This document shows, one piece after another, positions 49,728 to 58,746 of a stretch of DNA of 64,000 nucleotides. The position numbers and the translations under genes are program-made. Each line of letters begins with the position of its first letter. Positions within the stretch are counted from its first letter, which is position 1. Under the pieces are notes generated by a model that saw nothing but the letters and a program-made list of their open reading frames with translations, made no database searches and was not told the DNA's origin. This DNA is from Pseudosulfitobacter pseudonitzschiae (GTDB taxonomy: Bacteria > Pseudomonadota > Alphaproteobacteria > Rhodobacterales > Rhodobacteraceae), in the NCBI RefSeq assembly GCF_900129395.1, contig NZ_FQVP01000004.1, positions 248,001-312,000 of the forward strand, in the 5' to 3' direction.

Positions 49728-50612
49728 TCAGCTTTCGACGATACCGCGCAGACGTTCCGAGCGGCGGCGCAGCAGTTCGACCACGGTCAGCAGGATGATC
49801 GAAATTCCGACCAGAAGCGTGGCGACCGCAAGGATCGTCGGGCTGATCTGTTCGCGCAGGCCGGTGAACATCTGCCATGGCAGCGTCTTCTGACCAGCGG
49901 AGCCGACAAAGAGAACCACGACAACCTCGTCAAAGGATGTGATAAAGGCAAACAGGCCGCCCGAGATCACGCCGGGCAGGATCAGCGGCATTTGCACGCG
50001 GAAGAATGTGGTGACGGGATTGGCGCCCATGTTCGCCGCCGCACGGGTCAGCGAGCGGTCGAAACCCACCAGCGTGGCGGTGACCGTGATGATCACGAAA
50101 GGAATGCCAAGAACCGCGTGGGCCAGGATGACCTTGACGTAGCCGACAAAGTTCTTGTCCAGCCCCAGCGTTGTTTCCAGCCAGTTGCCCAGTGTCGAGT
50201 AGAAGAAGAACATGCCCGTGGCCGAGATGATCAGCGGGACGATCATCGGCGAGATCAGGATCGCCATGATGGTGCCTTTGAACGGCACGTGGGATTGCGA
50301 CAGGCCGATGGCCGCCAGCGTGCCCAGCGACACCGAAATCAACGTCGCAAAGGGCGCGATGATCAGCGAGTTCTTCAGGCTGCGCTGCCATTCGTTGTTG
50401 GTGAAAAAGTCCTGATAATGCTTCAGCGAATAACCGTCAGGGTCCAGCCGCAGCATTTCCGGCGTGAAGGTAAAGAAGTTCTCGGCGTTAAAGCTGAGCG
50501 GCATCACCACGATGATCGGCGTGATCAGAAAGATAAAGATCAGTGCACAGATGACACGGAAGGAATAGTACCAGATCCGTTGCGGCGTCGTTGCATAAGG
50601 AGGCAGGCCCAT
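49728..50612 (-). CDS. ABC transporter permease, PotC-like (system 1)
   Basis: A 294-residue inner-membrane permease with six helices. The EAA loop is NMGANPVTTFFRVQMPLILPGVI near residues 195-217, shown by the G-x9-P pattern. Starting helix FRVICALIFIFLITPIIVVM and the FASFDE-like FAFITSFDEVVVVLF segment are typical of the spermidine/putrescine PotC/PotI group. It is the last gene of the minus-strand ABC operon, six bases after the other permease. Confidence 0.92.
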   Translation of the reverse strand: MGLPPYATTPQRIWYYSFRVICALIFIFLITPIIVVMPLSFNAENFFTFTPEMLRLDPDGYSLKHYQDFFTNNEWQRSLKNSLIIAPFATLISVSLGTLAAIGLSQSHVPFKGTIMAILISPMIVPLIISATGMFFFYSTLGNWLETTLGLDKNFVGYVKVILAHAVLGIPFVIITVTATLVGFDRSLTRAAANMGANPVTTFFRVQMPLILPGVISGGLFAFITSFDEVVVVLFVGSAGQKTLPWQMFTGLREQISPTILAVATLLVGISIILLTVVELLRRRSERLRGIVES

Positions 50613-50618
50613 AATCAG

Positions 50619-52286
50619 TTATCCCAGTTTCACGTTGTCGATGCCGACGATCCGGTCGTAGCACCAGTAAAGGAGAAGAACGACGGCCAGCAGGATCGAC
50701 CCCAGCGCGGCCGCGAGGCCCCAGTTCAGCGAGGACGAAATGTGGTAGGCGATCCGGTTCGAGATGAACACGCCCTTGGTGCCGCCGACGATTTCGGGGG
50801 TGATGTAGTAGCCGATGGACAGGATGAACACGAGGATCGACCCCGCGCCGATGCCCGGAATGGATTGCGGGAAGTACACCCGCCAGAAGGCCGTCCAGTT
50901 CGTCGCACCCAGTGATTTGGCCGCCCGCAGGTAGCTGGGGGGCACGGTCTGCATCACGGAATACATCGGCAGGATCATGAACGGCAGCAGGATGTGCGTC
51001 ATGGCGACAATCGTGCCGAACTGGTTGTTGATCATGATCAGCCGGTTGGCGTCGTCCACCAGCCCCAGCCAGACCAGCACATCGTTGATCACACCCTGCT
51101 GTTGCAGCATGACCTTCCAGGCCGATGTCCGCACCAGAAGCGAGGTCCAGAACGGCAGCAACACAAGGATCATCAGCAGGTTGGCCTTGGAAGCGGGCAG
51201 GTTGGCCAGAAGCCAGGCCACCGGATAGCCCAACAGGATGCACGAGCAGGTGATGATCATCGACATGATCAGCGTGCGCCCGAACAGTTTCAGCAGGATT
51301 TGCTTGTCCTCGGGCTGCCATGCGTAACCTTCGGGGGTTTTCTGCGCGTCGACAGCGTTCAGGAAATAACCTGCGGTGTATTTTGACGAATGCGTCTGGA
51401 TGGTTTCCCACGGCAGGATCGTGCCCCATTCGGGGTCGATGTCGGCCAGCACTTCGGAATAGGGCGGAATGTCGAAACTGACGGCCTGCGCCTGCGTCAG
51501 CAGCTCGGCGCGGGTGCCCGACAGGCCGGACAGGTCGGCGGTTTTCAGTTCCTGCAACAACGCCAGCGGCACCAGCTCCCAAGGATCGCGGGTGGCGGGA
51601 TCGCGTTCTTCCTGAGTGGCCTCGTAGACCGCCCATTCGGTATAGCTGCGCGTGGTCAGCGGCAGGATGTCAGCCATCAACGCGCTGGGGGCGAATTCCA
51701 TGTCGCCCGAGGCGCCGGAATCGTTCAGCCGGCCAACACGGCCACGCATGGCCGACAACAGGCCCGCGTTTGCCTCGTCATTTCCTGCGTTCATCAGGGC
51801 GTACCATGTCTCGCCATCCTTGAAGGCGGGCACGGCGCTTTCCAGGGCCTTTGTGGCATCCTTGGCCAGATCGTCGATCTTGCGGCCCGACTGGCGGAAC
51901 AGCGAGGAAATCCCTGATTCTTCGTAGTTCAGGCGCGACCCAAGGCGTGTGTGACGCTTGGCTTCGTTGGCGACGAACAGGTCGTAGTACATCGCCTCAT
52001 AGACGCCCTCGGCGGGCAGTTCGCCCGAGGTTGCGTCCCAGCTTGCCAGCCGCTGGACCGTGTCGGGCAGGGTATTGGCGACGATGTCGTTTTCGACCGA
52101 CCGGAACAGCATCGATCCGATGGGGATGATAAATGTCACGAGAACAAAGATCAGCAACGGCGCAATCAGCAGCAGTGCGCGGCCTTTCTGGCGGCGCAAA
52201 GCGCGCGCGAGGCTGCGTTTCAGCGGTGTGCCGTCAGCGGCCATGACCGGTCCGTTTTCGGCATTTTGATTTAGTGCGTTGCTCAT
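50619..52286 (-). CDS. ABC transporter permease, PotB-like, with large periplasmic insertion (system 1)
   Basis: A 555-residue permease, about twice the usual length. The first helix (about residues 38-61, LLLIAPLLIFVLVTFIIPIG) is followed by about 270 mostly helical, hydrophilic residues before the second helix at about 336 (FGRTLIMSMIITCSCILLGY). From there on it is a normal PotB/PotH permease, with EAA loop AKSLGATNWTAFWRVYFPQS. The insertion would lie in the periplasm and could contact the binding protein. The ATG at 52286 is used; 52289 is an alternative. Confidence 0.9.
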   Translation of the reverse strand: MSNALNQNAENGPVMAADGTPLKRSLARALRRQKGRALLLIAPLLIFVLVTFIIPIGSMLFRSVENDIVANTLPDTVQRLASWDATSGELPAEGVYEAMYYDLFVANEAKRHTRLGSRLNYEESGISSLFRQSGRKIDDLAKDATKALESAVPAFKDGETWYALMNAGNDEANAGLLSAMRGRVGRLNDSGASGDMEFAPSALMADILPLTTRSYTEWAVYEATQEERDPATRDPWELVPLALLQELKTADLSGLSGTRAELLTQAQAVSFDIPPYSEVLADIDPEWGTILPWETIQTHSSKYTAGYFLNAVDAQKTPEGYAWQPEDKQILLKLFGRTLIMSMIITCSCILLGYPVAWLLANLPASKANLLMILVLLPFWTSLLVRTSAWKVMLQQQGVINDVLVWLGLVDDANRLIMINNQFGTIVAMTHILLPFMILPMYSVMQTVPPSYLRAAKSLGATNWTAFWRVYFPQSIPGIGAGSILVFILSIGYYITPEIVGGTKGVFISNRIAYHISSSLNWGLAAALGSILLAVVLLLYWCYDRIVGIDNVKLG

Positions 52287-52318
52287 CATCAGTCTCGCTT
52301 TGGAGGGTGGTGAGGGGT

Positions 52319-52344
52319 GGTGGGGGCCGGATGTGGCCCCCACC
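52319..52344 (-). other. Intercistronic hairpin after the system-1 binding-protein gene
   Basis: GGTGGGGGCC / GGCCCCCACC, a perfect ten-pair stem with loop GGATGT, lies between the binding-protein stop and the permease start on the minus strand. No U-run follows. Such stems usually protect the upstream mRNA and give more binding protein than permease. Confidence 0.7.
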
Positions 52345-52367
52345 GAAGTTATGCGGTCAAGCGGGGC

Positions 52368-53462
52368 TTATTGAGCCAGCCACGCTTGGAATTTTGCGTC
52401 GATATCGTCGCGGTAATCAGCCCAGAACGTGTAGTTGTACAGGAAGGTGTTCGCGGCGTTCGCGGGATCGGTCGGCATGTGCTGTTTCATGTCCTCGGGA
52501 ACTTTCGGTGCGGAAGACGCACGTGCGGGACCGTAGGAGATGTACTTGGCCTGATCCGCCAGACGTTGTGTGTCTGTTGCGAATTTCAGGAAGTCTTTGA
52601 CACGGGCCAGTTTGTCGTCCGGCAGGCCGGCGGGAATGATCCAGCCGTCAAGGTCGAACACCTGGGCGTCCCACATCATGCCAACGGGCTGGTCCTGCTC
52701 TTCGATGACCGAATACAGACGACCGTTGTAGGTCGAACCCATGAAGATTTCGCCATCGGCCAGCAGCTGGGGCGTGTCGGCACCAGCCGACCACCAGACA
52801 ACGCTGTCTTTGATGGTGTCGAGTTTCGCCAGAGCCTGGTCCTGACCTTCGCCGGTTGCCAGCACGTCATAGACTTCGTCCTTGGCGACGCCGTCACACA
52901 GCAATGCCCATTCCATGTTGTTGATCGGGCGCTTTTCCAGCGCGCGTTTGCCGGGATATTTTTCCAGGTCGAACACGTCGCAGATGCTGCTGGGTGCATC
53001 GACACCTTCGGGCACCATGTCTGTGCGGTAGCCGAATGTTGTCGAATAAACGATCTGCGGGATATAGCAGTCGGACACGATCAGATCACCGAAGTCATCC
53101 GAAGCCGAGGAACCGTCATCGCCGGGGGCCAGCAGTTCGTCGGGATCGTATTCCATCGCCAGACCTTCGTCGCACAGGCGGATGGCGTCAGCGGCCACAA
53201 CGTCGACCAGATCCCAGGTGATGTTGCCGGCTTCGTTCATGGCACGCAGTTTGGCGACCGCTTCGTTCGAGCTTTCGTCCCAAACGACGGTCACTTCGGG
53301 GTGCATCTCAACATAGGGCTCGACATATGCCTTGAGCTGGCTGTTCTGGTATGCGCCGCCCCAGGAAACGATGGTCATTTCGTTGGACATTTCTTGCGCA
53401 AAAGCAACTGTAGCAGCGGCTGTAAGTGCAGAAGACGCAAGCAGCGTTTTCATCAATTTCAT
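52368..53462 (-). CDS. ABC transporter substrate-binding protein, polyamine type (system 1)
   Basis: A 364-residue periplasmic binding protein. Signal peptide (MKLMKTLLASSALTAAATVA, cleavage near residue 22), then MTIVSWGGAYQNSQLKAYVEP, the N-lobe start of PotD/PotF-like proteins, and MGSTYNGRLYSVIEEQDQPV in the C-lobe. The mature part has four cysteines (in RLCDEG, SDCYIP, SICDVF, LLCDG), possibly two disulphides. Ligand is not readable; a cationic or zwitterionic compound is suggested by family. GGGAG precedes the ATG at 53462. Confidence 0.9.
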   Translation of the reverse strand: MKLMKTLLASSALTAAATVAFAQEMSNEMTIVSWGGAYQNSQLKAYVEPYVEMHPEVTVVWDESSNEAVAKLRAMNEAGNITWDLVDVVAADAIRLCDEGLAMEYDPDELLAPGDDGSSASDDFGDLIVSDCYIPQIVYSTTFGYRTDMVPEGVDAPSSICDVFDLEKYPGKRALEKRPINNMEWALLCDGVAKDEVYDVLATGEGQDQALAKLDTIKDSVVWWSAGADTPQLLADGEIFMGSTYNGRLYSVIEEQDQPVGMMWDAQVFDLDGWIIPAGLPDDKLARVKDFLKFATDTQRLADQAKYISYGPARASSAPKVPEDMKQHMPTDPANAANTFLYNYTFWADYRDDIDAKFQAWLAQ

Positions 53463-53575
53463 TGATAGTTCTCCCGTTTGTATGCCCACTTGGGTTGGGA
53501 GGCCATGATTGGGCTTGATCACAGCCTCATAACAGGCGCGTCCCAAAGGAGGAGGCGCCAGCCGTGTCCTGAACG

Positions 53576-54676
53576 TCAGGCGTCCAGGGCGCGGCAATCT
53601 TCGGGCAACCAGCCGATTTCGATCTGGGTGCCGGGTGTCAGACGCTCCTGGTCCGGCGCGTTCCGGGTCTTGATGACAAAATCATCGGAACCGGCCACGC
53701 GCAGACGGGTGCGGAAAATGTCGCCCATATAGATGAACTCAAGCACTTCGGCCTTCAGCGTTTTTGCGCCGGGCTTCAGACGCTCCTTGTTCATTTCGAC
53801 CCGCTCGGGGCGAATGGAAACGCGGGTGCGTTCGCCAACCTTGCTCACGTTCACCGGAACCGCGTCGATCAGATCGCCGCCGTCCAGTTGCACAATGGCG
53901 GTGCCGTTGGTGATTTCCTTGACCTCGCCCATCAGCGTGTTGTTCTCGCCGATGAACTGCGCGACAAAGCTGTTTTCGGGCTTTTTATACAGTTGGTCGG
54001 GCGGGGCCAGTTGTTGAATGCGGCCGTTTTCAAAGACGGCGACGCGGTCGGACATGGTCAATGCTTCGGTCTGGTCGTGGGTCACGTAGACCACGGTGAT
54101 GCCCAGATCATGCGCCAGCTTGGTGATTTCGAACTGCAATGTTTCGCGCAGCTGTTTGTCCAGCGCGCCCAGCGGTTCGTCCATCAGGACCAGCTCGGGT
54201 TCGAACACCAGCGCCCGCGCAAGGGCGATCCGCTGTTGCTGGCCACCCGACAATTGCGTGGGGCGGCGTCCGGCGAAATCGTTCATCTGCACCATGCCAA
54301 GGGCGCGGTGGATTTTCTCTTCACGCTCGGATTTGCCGATCTTGCGGACTTCCAGCGGGAAGGCCAGGTTCTCGGCCACCGTCATATGCGGGAACAACGC
54401 ATAGTTCTGGAACACCATGCCGATGCCGCGCTTGTGCGGAGGAATGTTGTTGATCGATGTCCCGCCGAGACGAATGTCGCCATGTGTTGCGGTTTCAAAT
54501 CCTGCCAGCATCATCAGGCAAGTTGTCTTGCCCGAACCGGATGGGCCGAGCATTGTCAAAAACTCGCCGCGTGGCATGGAAAGGTTCAAGTCTTTGACGA
54601 CGAGGTTCACGCCGTCATAGCTTTTTTGCACGCGTTCGAATTCAACGAACGCCGCATCGGTCGATGTGTTAGCCAA
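53576..54676 (-). CDS. ABC transporter ATP-binding protein, PotA-like (system 1)
   Basis: A 366-residue ATPase. Walker A is GPSGSGKTT near residues 43-51, Q-loop VFQNYALFPHMTV, signature LSGGQQQRIALARAL, Walker B LVLMDEPLGALD, and the switch histidine is in YVTHDQTEAL. A C-terminal TOBE_2 domain occupies about residues 280-360. The start is TTG at 54676 (GGGAG six bases upstream). It is first in the operon ATPase - binding protein - permease - permease. Confidence 0.93.
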   Translation of the reverse strand: MANTSTDAAFVEFERVQKSYDGVNLVVKDLNLSMPRGEFLTMLGPSGSGKTTCLMMLAGFETATHGDIRLGGTSINNIPPHKRGIGMVFQNYALFPHMTVAENLAFPLEVRKIGKSEREEKIHRALGMVQMNDFAGRRPTQLSGGQQQRIALARALVFEPELVLMDEPLGALDKQLRETLQFEITKLAHDLGITVVYVTHDQTEALTMSDRVAVFENGRIQQLAPPDQLYKKPENSFVAQFIGENNTLMGEVKEITNGTAIVQLDGGDLIDAVPVNVSKVGERTRVSIRPERVEMNKERLKPGAKTLKAEVLEFIYMGDIFRTRLRVAGSDDFVIKTRNAPDQERLTPGTQIEIGWLPEDCRALDA

Positions 54677-54897
54677 ATCAGGCTCCCTGAATTTATGACG
54701 ACGGTGAACCCGCCTTGTTGGTTCTAAGTAAAACGACCACGGTCCAGTATTGCAACCGGATTGCTGAAAAACAGTTGGTTGTGCCCTCAATGCAGGCGTT
54801 TTTTTCGTTAAATCCCGGATATCAGGACAATAGCCTGCCTAACGCGACCTGTGCGATGCCGTCTGCGACATCGGGAATCGCCCGTCACTGATATGTG

Positions 54898-54923
54898 TTG
54901 CGTCCTGAGGCGGCACGACGCAA
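54898..54923. promoter_or_regulatory. Inverted repeat in the divergent region of system 1
   Basis: TTGCGTC / GACGCAA, seven-base perfect arms twelve bases apart, lies in the 270-base region between the divergent ABC ATPase gene and the ectoine-hydrolase-like gene, 23 bases before the latter's ATG. It may be an operator or a 5' leader hairpin. Confidence 0.4.
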
Positions 54924-54946
54924 GTTTCTGAAAACGGAGCACGCCC

Positions 54947-56125
54947 ATGATCATAAAAAACTTGCCTTTCACATCCGAGGAATACGACCGGCGCATCGCT
55001 CTTGTGCGCGGTGCGATGGATGCTGCGGGCATCGACACGCTGTTTGTCACGGACCCCAGCAACCAGGCGTGGCTGACCGGATATGACGGATGGTCATTTT
55101 ATGTGCATCAGGGCGTGATCTTGCGCGGCGACGGCGATCCGATCTGGTGGGGTCGGCGGCAGGACAGCGCGGGTGCGCGGCGCACGGTCTGGATGGATGA
55201 TGATCACGTGCGCGGATATGACGACCATTTCGTTCAATCCACCGAACGCCACCCGATGCAGGAACTGTCAGGTATCCTGCAAGAACTGGGCGCGAAACGC
55301 ATCGGCGTCGAGATGGACAACTACTACTTTTCCGCCAAGGCCTTTGCCGTGATGGAAACCTGCCTGCCCGAGGCGGAATTCGTGGATGCCACGGCGATGG
55401 TGAACTGGAAACGTGCTGTGAAATCCGAGCCAGAGCTTGAATACATGCGCAACGCCGCCCGGATTTCGGAAAAGATCATCGATGGCCTGCTGGAACGGGT
55501 CGAACCCGGTGTGCCGAAAAACGAAGTCGTGGCCGAAATCTACCGCGACGCGGTGCGCGGGGTTGATGGCGCGTGGGGCGACTATCCTGCGATTGTGCCC
55601 TTGTTGCCCTCGGGATCGGACGCCGCCGCGCCGCACCTGACATGGGATGGCCGTCCGTTTGAAACAGGCGAGGCGACATTCTTTGAAATTTCGGGCTGCT
55701 ACCGCCGTTATCACGCCCCTTTCTGCCGCTCGCTGTTTCTGGGCACGCCGCCCGATTTCCTGAAACGGGCCGAGGCGGCGCTGGTCGAGGGGCTTGAGGC
55801 GGGATTGGACGCCGCCCGCGCGGGCAACCGTGCTTGTGACATCGCAAACGCACTGGCCGCTCCGCTGGAAGCGGCCGGGATCGAACGCGGTGAACGCTGT
55901 GGCTATCCCATCGGTCTGAGCTATCCGCCGGACTGGGGCGAACGCACGATTTCTCTGCGGGTCAATGACGAAACGGTGCTGGAGCCGAACATGACCTTCC
56001 ACTTTATGCCCGGCCTGTGGATGGCGGATTGGGGGCTTGAGATCACCGAAAGCATCCGCATCACCGAAAACGGGGCGGCAGAGTGTTTCTGCAACCGCCC
56101 CCGCAAGATGTTCGTCAAACCATGA
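54947..56125 (+). CDS. Ectoine-hydrolase-like (EutD/DoeA-type) M24 protein
   Basis: A 392-residue creatinase/prolidase-fold protein. The N-domain has VTDPSNQAWLTGYDGWSFYV (about residues 33-52) and MDNYYFSAKAF, and the C-domain DAAAPHLTWDGRPFETGE, CGYPIGLSYPPDWGERT and MTFHFMPGLW. These match my memory of EutD/DoeA ectoine hydrolases closely. The metal-binding aspartates of M24 peptidases are not where expected (FEISGCYRRYHAPFCRS), as in the creatinase-like, metal-independent branch. Its stop overlaps the ArgE-like gene by four bases. The substrate may be ectoine or a related cyclic amidine or amide. Confidence 0.75.
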   Translation: MIIKNLPFTSEEYDRRIALVRGAMDAAGIDTLFVTDPSNQAWLTGYDGWSFYVHQGVILRGDGDPIWWGRRQDSAGARRTVWMDDDHVRGYDDHFVQSTERHPMQELSGILQELGAKRIGVEMDNYYFSAKAFAVMETCLPEAEFVDATAMVNWKRAVKSEPELEYMRNAARISEKIIDGLLERVEPGVPKNEVVAEIYRDAVRGVDGAWGDYPAIVPLLPSGSDAAAPHLTWDGRPFETGEATFFEISGCYRRYHAPFCRSLFLGTPPDFLKRAEAALVEGLEAGLDAARAGNRACDIANALAAPLEAAGIERGERCGYPIGLSYPPDWGERTISLRVNDETVLEPNMTFHFMPGLWMADWGLEITESIRITENGAAECFCNRPRKMFVKP

Positions 56126-57264
56126 CATTGCGCCAGACGGTCGAGTTTCTGGATCAGTTGATCGCGATGCCCACCGTGTCGGCGGACAGCAACATGGCGA
56201 TGATCGCCGAGCTGGCCAACCGTCTGGAAGACGCGGGCGCGCGCACCGATGTGCTGTTGTCGCCGTGCGGTGCCAAGGCGAACCTGTGGGCCAGCATCGG
56301 TCCCGATGCGCCGGGCGGGCTGATGCTGAGCGGGCATACGGATGTTGTGCCGGTCGCGGATCAGGACTGGTCATCCGACCCCTTCGAGATGCGCGAGGGA
56401 GATGGCCGCCTGTATGGACGCGGCACCTGTGACATGAAGGGGTTCATCGCTGCCGCCGTGGTGATGGCGGGCAAGGTGACGCCGAAAAAGCCGGTGCATT
56501 TTGCCTTTACCTATGACGAGGAGGTCGGCTGTCTGGGGGCGCGCGCCCTGGTGCCTGAGTTGCAGGCGCGCGGGTTGCAGCCCGCTATGGCGGTGATCGG
56601 GGAACCCACGGGTATGCGGGTGATCGAGGGCCACAAGGGCTGTTGCGAATACACCACCCACTTTACCGGCCTTGAAGGACACGGCAGCGATCCGGGGCGC
56701 GGTGTGAACGCTGCCGAATATGCTGTGCGCTATGTCAATCGCCTGCTGGAACTGCGCGCCGACCTGATGATGCGCGCGCCTGTGACGAGCCGGTTCGAAC
56801 CGCCATGGACCACGATCAACATCGGTCGTGTGTCGGGTGGCGTGGCGCACAACGTGATCGCGGGCAAGGCCGAGGTCGATTGGGAAATGCGCCCTGTTGT
56901 ACAAGATGACGCCCGTTTCGTACAACAAAGCATCGCGGCCTTTGTCGAGGACGAGATGCTGCCGATGATGCGCGCGATCTATCCGCAGGCCGACATTCGC
57001 ACCGAAACGATTGGCGAGGTCGCGGGGTTGGAGCCGATGGAAGTGAACACCGCCCGCGATCTGCTGGCCAGCCTTCTGGGCACCAACAGCGCCGAACTGG
57101 TCCCTTTCGGAACCGAGGCGGGGTTGTTTCAGGAAATGGGGATGGATGTGGTGGTCTGCGGACCCGGACATATTGCCCAGGCCCACAAGCCGGATGAGTT
57201 TGTCGAGATCGACCAGATGAAAGCCTGTCTGGCGATGTTGGAACCGCTGATGAGCGGCGCCTGA
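56122..57264 (+). CDS. Acetylornithine deacetylase-like M20 enzyme
   Basis: A 380-residue M20 zinc amidohydrolase of the ArgE type. Ligand and catalytic motifs are SGHTDVVPV (His, Asp), YGRGTCDMKGF (bridging Asp), TYDEEVGCLGA (Glu pair), VIGEPTGM and GPGHIAQAHKPDE (His). ArgE hydrolyses N2-acetyl-ornithine. Coupling (ATGA overlap) to the ectoine-hydrolase-like gene suggests the true substrate could be N2-acetyl-2,4-diaminobutyrate, one methylene shorter. An arginine-synthesis role cannot be excluded. Confidence 0.85.
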   Translation: MTLRQTVEFLDQLIAMPTVSADSNMAMIAELANRLEDAGARTDVLLSPCGAKANLWASIGPDAPGGLMLSGHTDVVPVADQDWSSDPFEMREGDGRLYGRGTCDMKGFIAAAVVMAGKVTPKKPVHFAFTYDEEVGCLGARALVPELQARGLQPAMAVIGEPTGMRVIEGHKGCCEYTTHFTGLEGHGSDPGRGVNAAEYAVRYVNRLLELRADLMMRAPVTSRFEPPWTTINIGRVSGGVAHNVIAGKAEVDWEMRPVVQDDARFVQQSIAAFVEDEMLPMMRAIYPQADIRTETIGEVAGLEPMEVNTARDLLASLLGTNSAELVPFGTEAGLFQEMGMDVVVCGPGHIAQAHKPDEFVEIDQMKACLAMLEPLMSGA

Positions 57265-57268
57265 CCCC

Positions 57269-58666
57269 TTACGACGCGGCTTTGAACAGCCCTTGCTCTT
57301 TCATCAGCGCATGGGATTCGTCCAGCGCGGTGCGGGCACGTTTGCCCATTTCGGTGATCTCTTCGGGCGTGATGATCAGCGGCGGCGAGATGACCATGCG
57401 GTCGTAGACGTGACGCATGATCAGGTTGTTCGCAAAGGAACGCTCGCGCGTCATGAAACCGGCGGTGCCTGCGTCGGCTGCAAACTTGGCGCGGCTCTCT
57501 TTGTCCGGTGTCAGCGCCAGAGAGGCCATCATGCCGACAATCTTGGTTTCGCCCACCATCGGATGATCGCCCAGGCTATGCCACATCTCGGCCAGCGCGG
57601 GGGCGGCGACATTGCGGACGTGGTCCAGGATGTTTTCGTCCTCCATGATCCGCAGGTTTTCCAGTGCGACCGCGCTGGCGACGGGGTGACCGGAATAGGT
57701 GTAGCCGTGGTTGAACTCGCAGGCGTTGATCACCTCCGCCACCTCGTCCGAGACGATCGAGCCGCCGATGGGTTGGTATCCCGACGACAGACCCTTGGCG
57801 ATGGTCATGATGTCCGGCTTGATCCCGACGGTGGTTGACCCGAACCATTCGCTGGTGCGGCCAAAGCCACAGATGACCTCGTCGGCGATCAGCAGGATCT
57901 CGTATTTGTCACAAATGCGCTGGATTTCGGGCCAGTAGGTTGACGGCGGCACGATTACCCCGCCGGCACCTTGGATCGGTTCCGCGATAAAGGCGGCAAC
58001 ACGGTCCTCACCCAGTTCCAGAATCGCCTGTTCCAGTTCCTGCGCACGCTGAAGTCCGAATTCCTCGGGCGTGGATGTGCCGCCTTCGGTCCACCAGTTC
58101 GGCTGGTTGATGTGGTGAATGTCCGGGATCGGCAGGCCGCCCTGTTCGTGCATCGGGGTCATGCCGCCCAGGCTGCCCGACCCGACGGACGACCCGTGGT
58201 AGGCGTTCTTGCGGCTGATGATGATGGATTTGGTCGGCTTGCCCTTTTGCGCCCAATAGGTTCGGACCAGCCGAATGTTGGTGTCATTCGCCTCGGACCC
58301 TGAGCCGGCAAAGAACACATGGTTCAGATGCGCAGGCGCCAGTTCGGCGATCTTGGCGGCCAGTGCGATGACCGGTGCGTGCGATGTCATGAAGAAGGTG
58401 TTGTAGAACGGCAGCTCGCGCATTTGCCGTGCCGCCACATCCGCCAGTTCGCCACGGCCATAGCCGATGTTGACGCACCACAAGCCGGCCATGCCGTCCA
58501 GAATATGGTTGCCTTCGCTGTCGGTCAGGTAAACGCCATCCGCACGGGTGATGATCCGTGCACCCTTGGCCGCCAGATCGTTGTTGGTGGTAAAGGGGTG
58601 CATGTGGTGTGCAGCGTCCAGCGCCTGCAACTCGGCAGTGGGCAAGTGGTTGGTGATGGCAGCCAT
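57269..58666 (-). CDS. Class III aminotransferase, SpuC-like
   Basis: A 465-residue PLP aminotransferase of the putrescine/omega-amino acid:pyruvate type. DGMAGLWCVNIGYGR near residue 58, FFAGSGSEANDTNIRLVR (phosphate loop), AYHGSSVGSGSLGG, LLIADEVICGFGRTSEWFG and the PLP lysine segment DIMTIAKGLSSGYQPIGG are all present. SpuC transaminates putrescine with pyruvate to 4-aminobutanal. The neighbouring potFGHI genes support that substrate; 2,4-diaminobutyrate or taurine transaminases are close relatives. It converges on the ArgE-like gene, four bases apart. Confidence 0.9.
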   Translation of the reverse strand: MAAITNHLPTAELQALDAAHHMHPFTTNNDLAAKGARIITRADGVYLTDSEGNHILDGMAGLWCVNIGYGRGELADVAARQMRELPFYNTFFMTSHAPVIALAAKIAELAPAHLNHVFFAGSGSEANDTNIRLVRTYWAQKGKPTKSIIISRKNAYHGSSVGSGSLGGMTPMHEQGGLPIPDIHHINQPNWWTEGGTSTPEEFGLQRAQELEQAILELGEDRVAAFIAEPIQGAGGVIVPPSTYWPEIQRICDKYEILLIADEVICGFGRTSEWFGSTTVGIKPDIMTIAKGLSSGYQPIGGSIVSDEVAEVINACEFNHGYTYSGHPVASAVALENLRIMEDENILDHVRNVAAPALAEMWHSLGDHPMVGETKIVGMMASLALTPDKESRAKFAADAGTAGFMTRERSFANNLIMRHVYDRMVISPPLIITPEEITEMGKRARTALDESHALMKEQGLFKAAS

Positions 58667-58708
58667 GACGGTGTCCTTTTCATCAGAAATGAAGTTGGGC
58701 GCAGAATA

Positions 58709-58718
58709 TGATCAAATT
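58709..58718. promoter_or_regulatory. TGATCAAATT motif upstream of the aminotransferase
   Basis: The ten-base word TGATCAAATT lies 42 bases before the aminotransferase ATG, in the gap between it and the GntR gene. The same word is found at 59553-59562 before potF. It contains the palindrome TGATCA and is a candidate GntR operator. Confidence 0.5.
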
Positions 58719-58746
58719 TCTGACTGTCAATCAGGCTGAACCCGAA

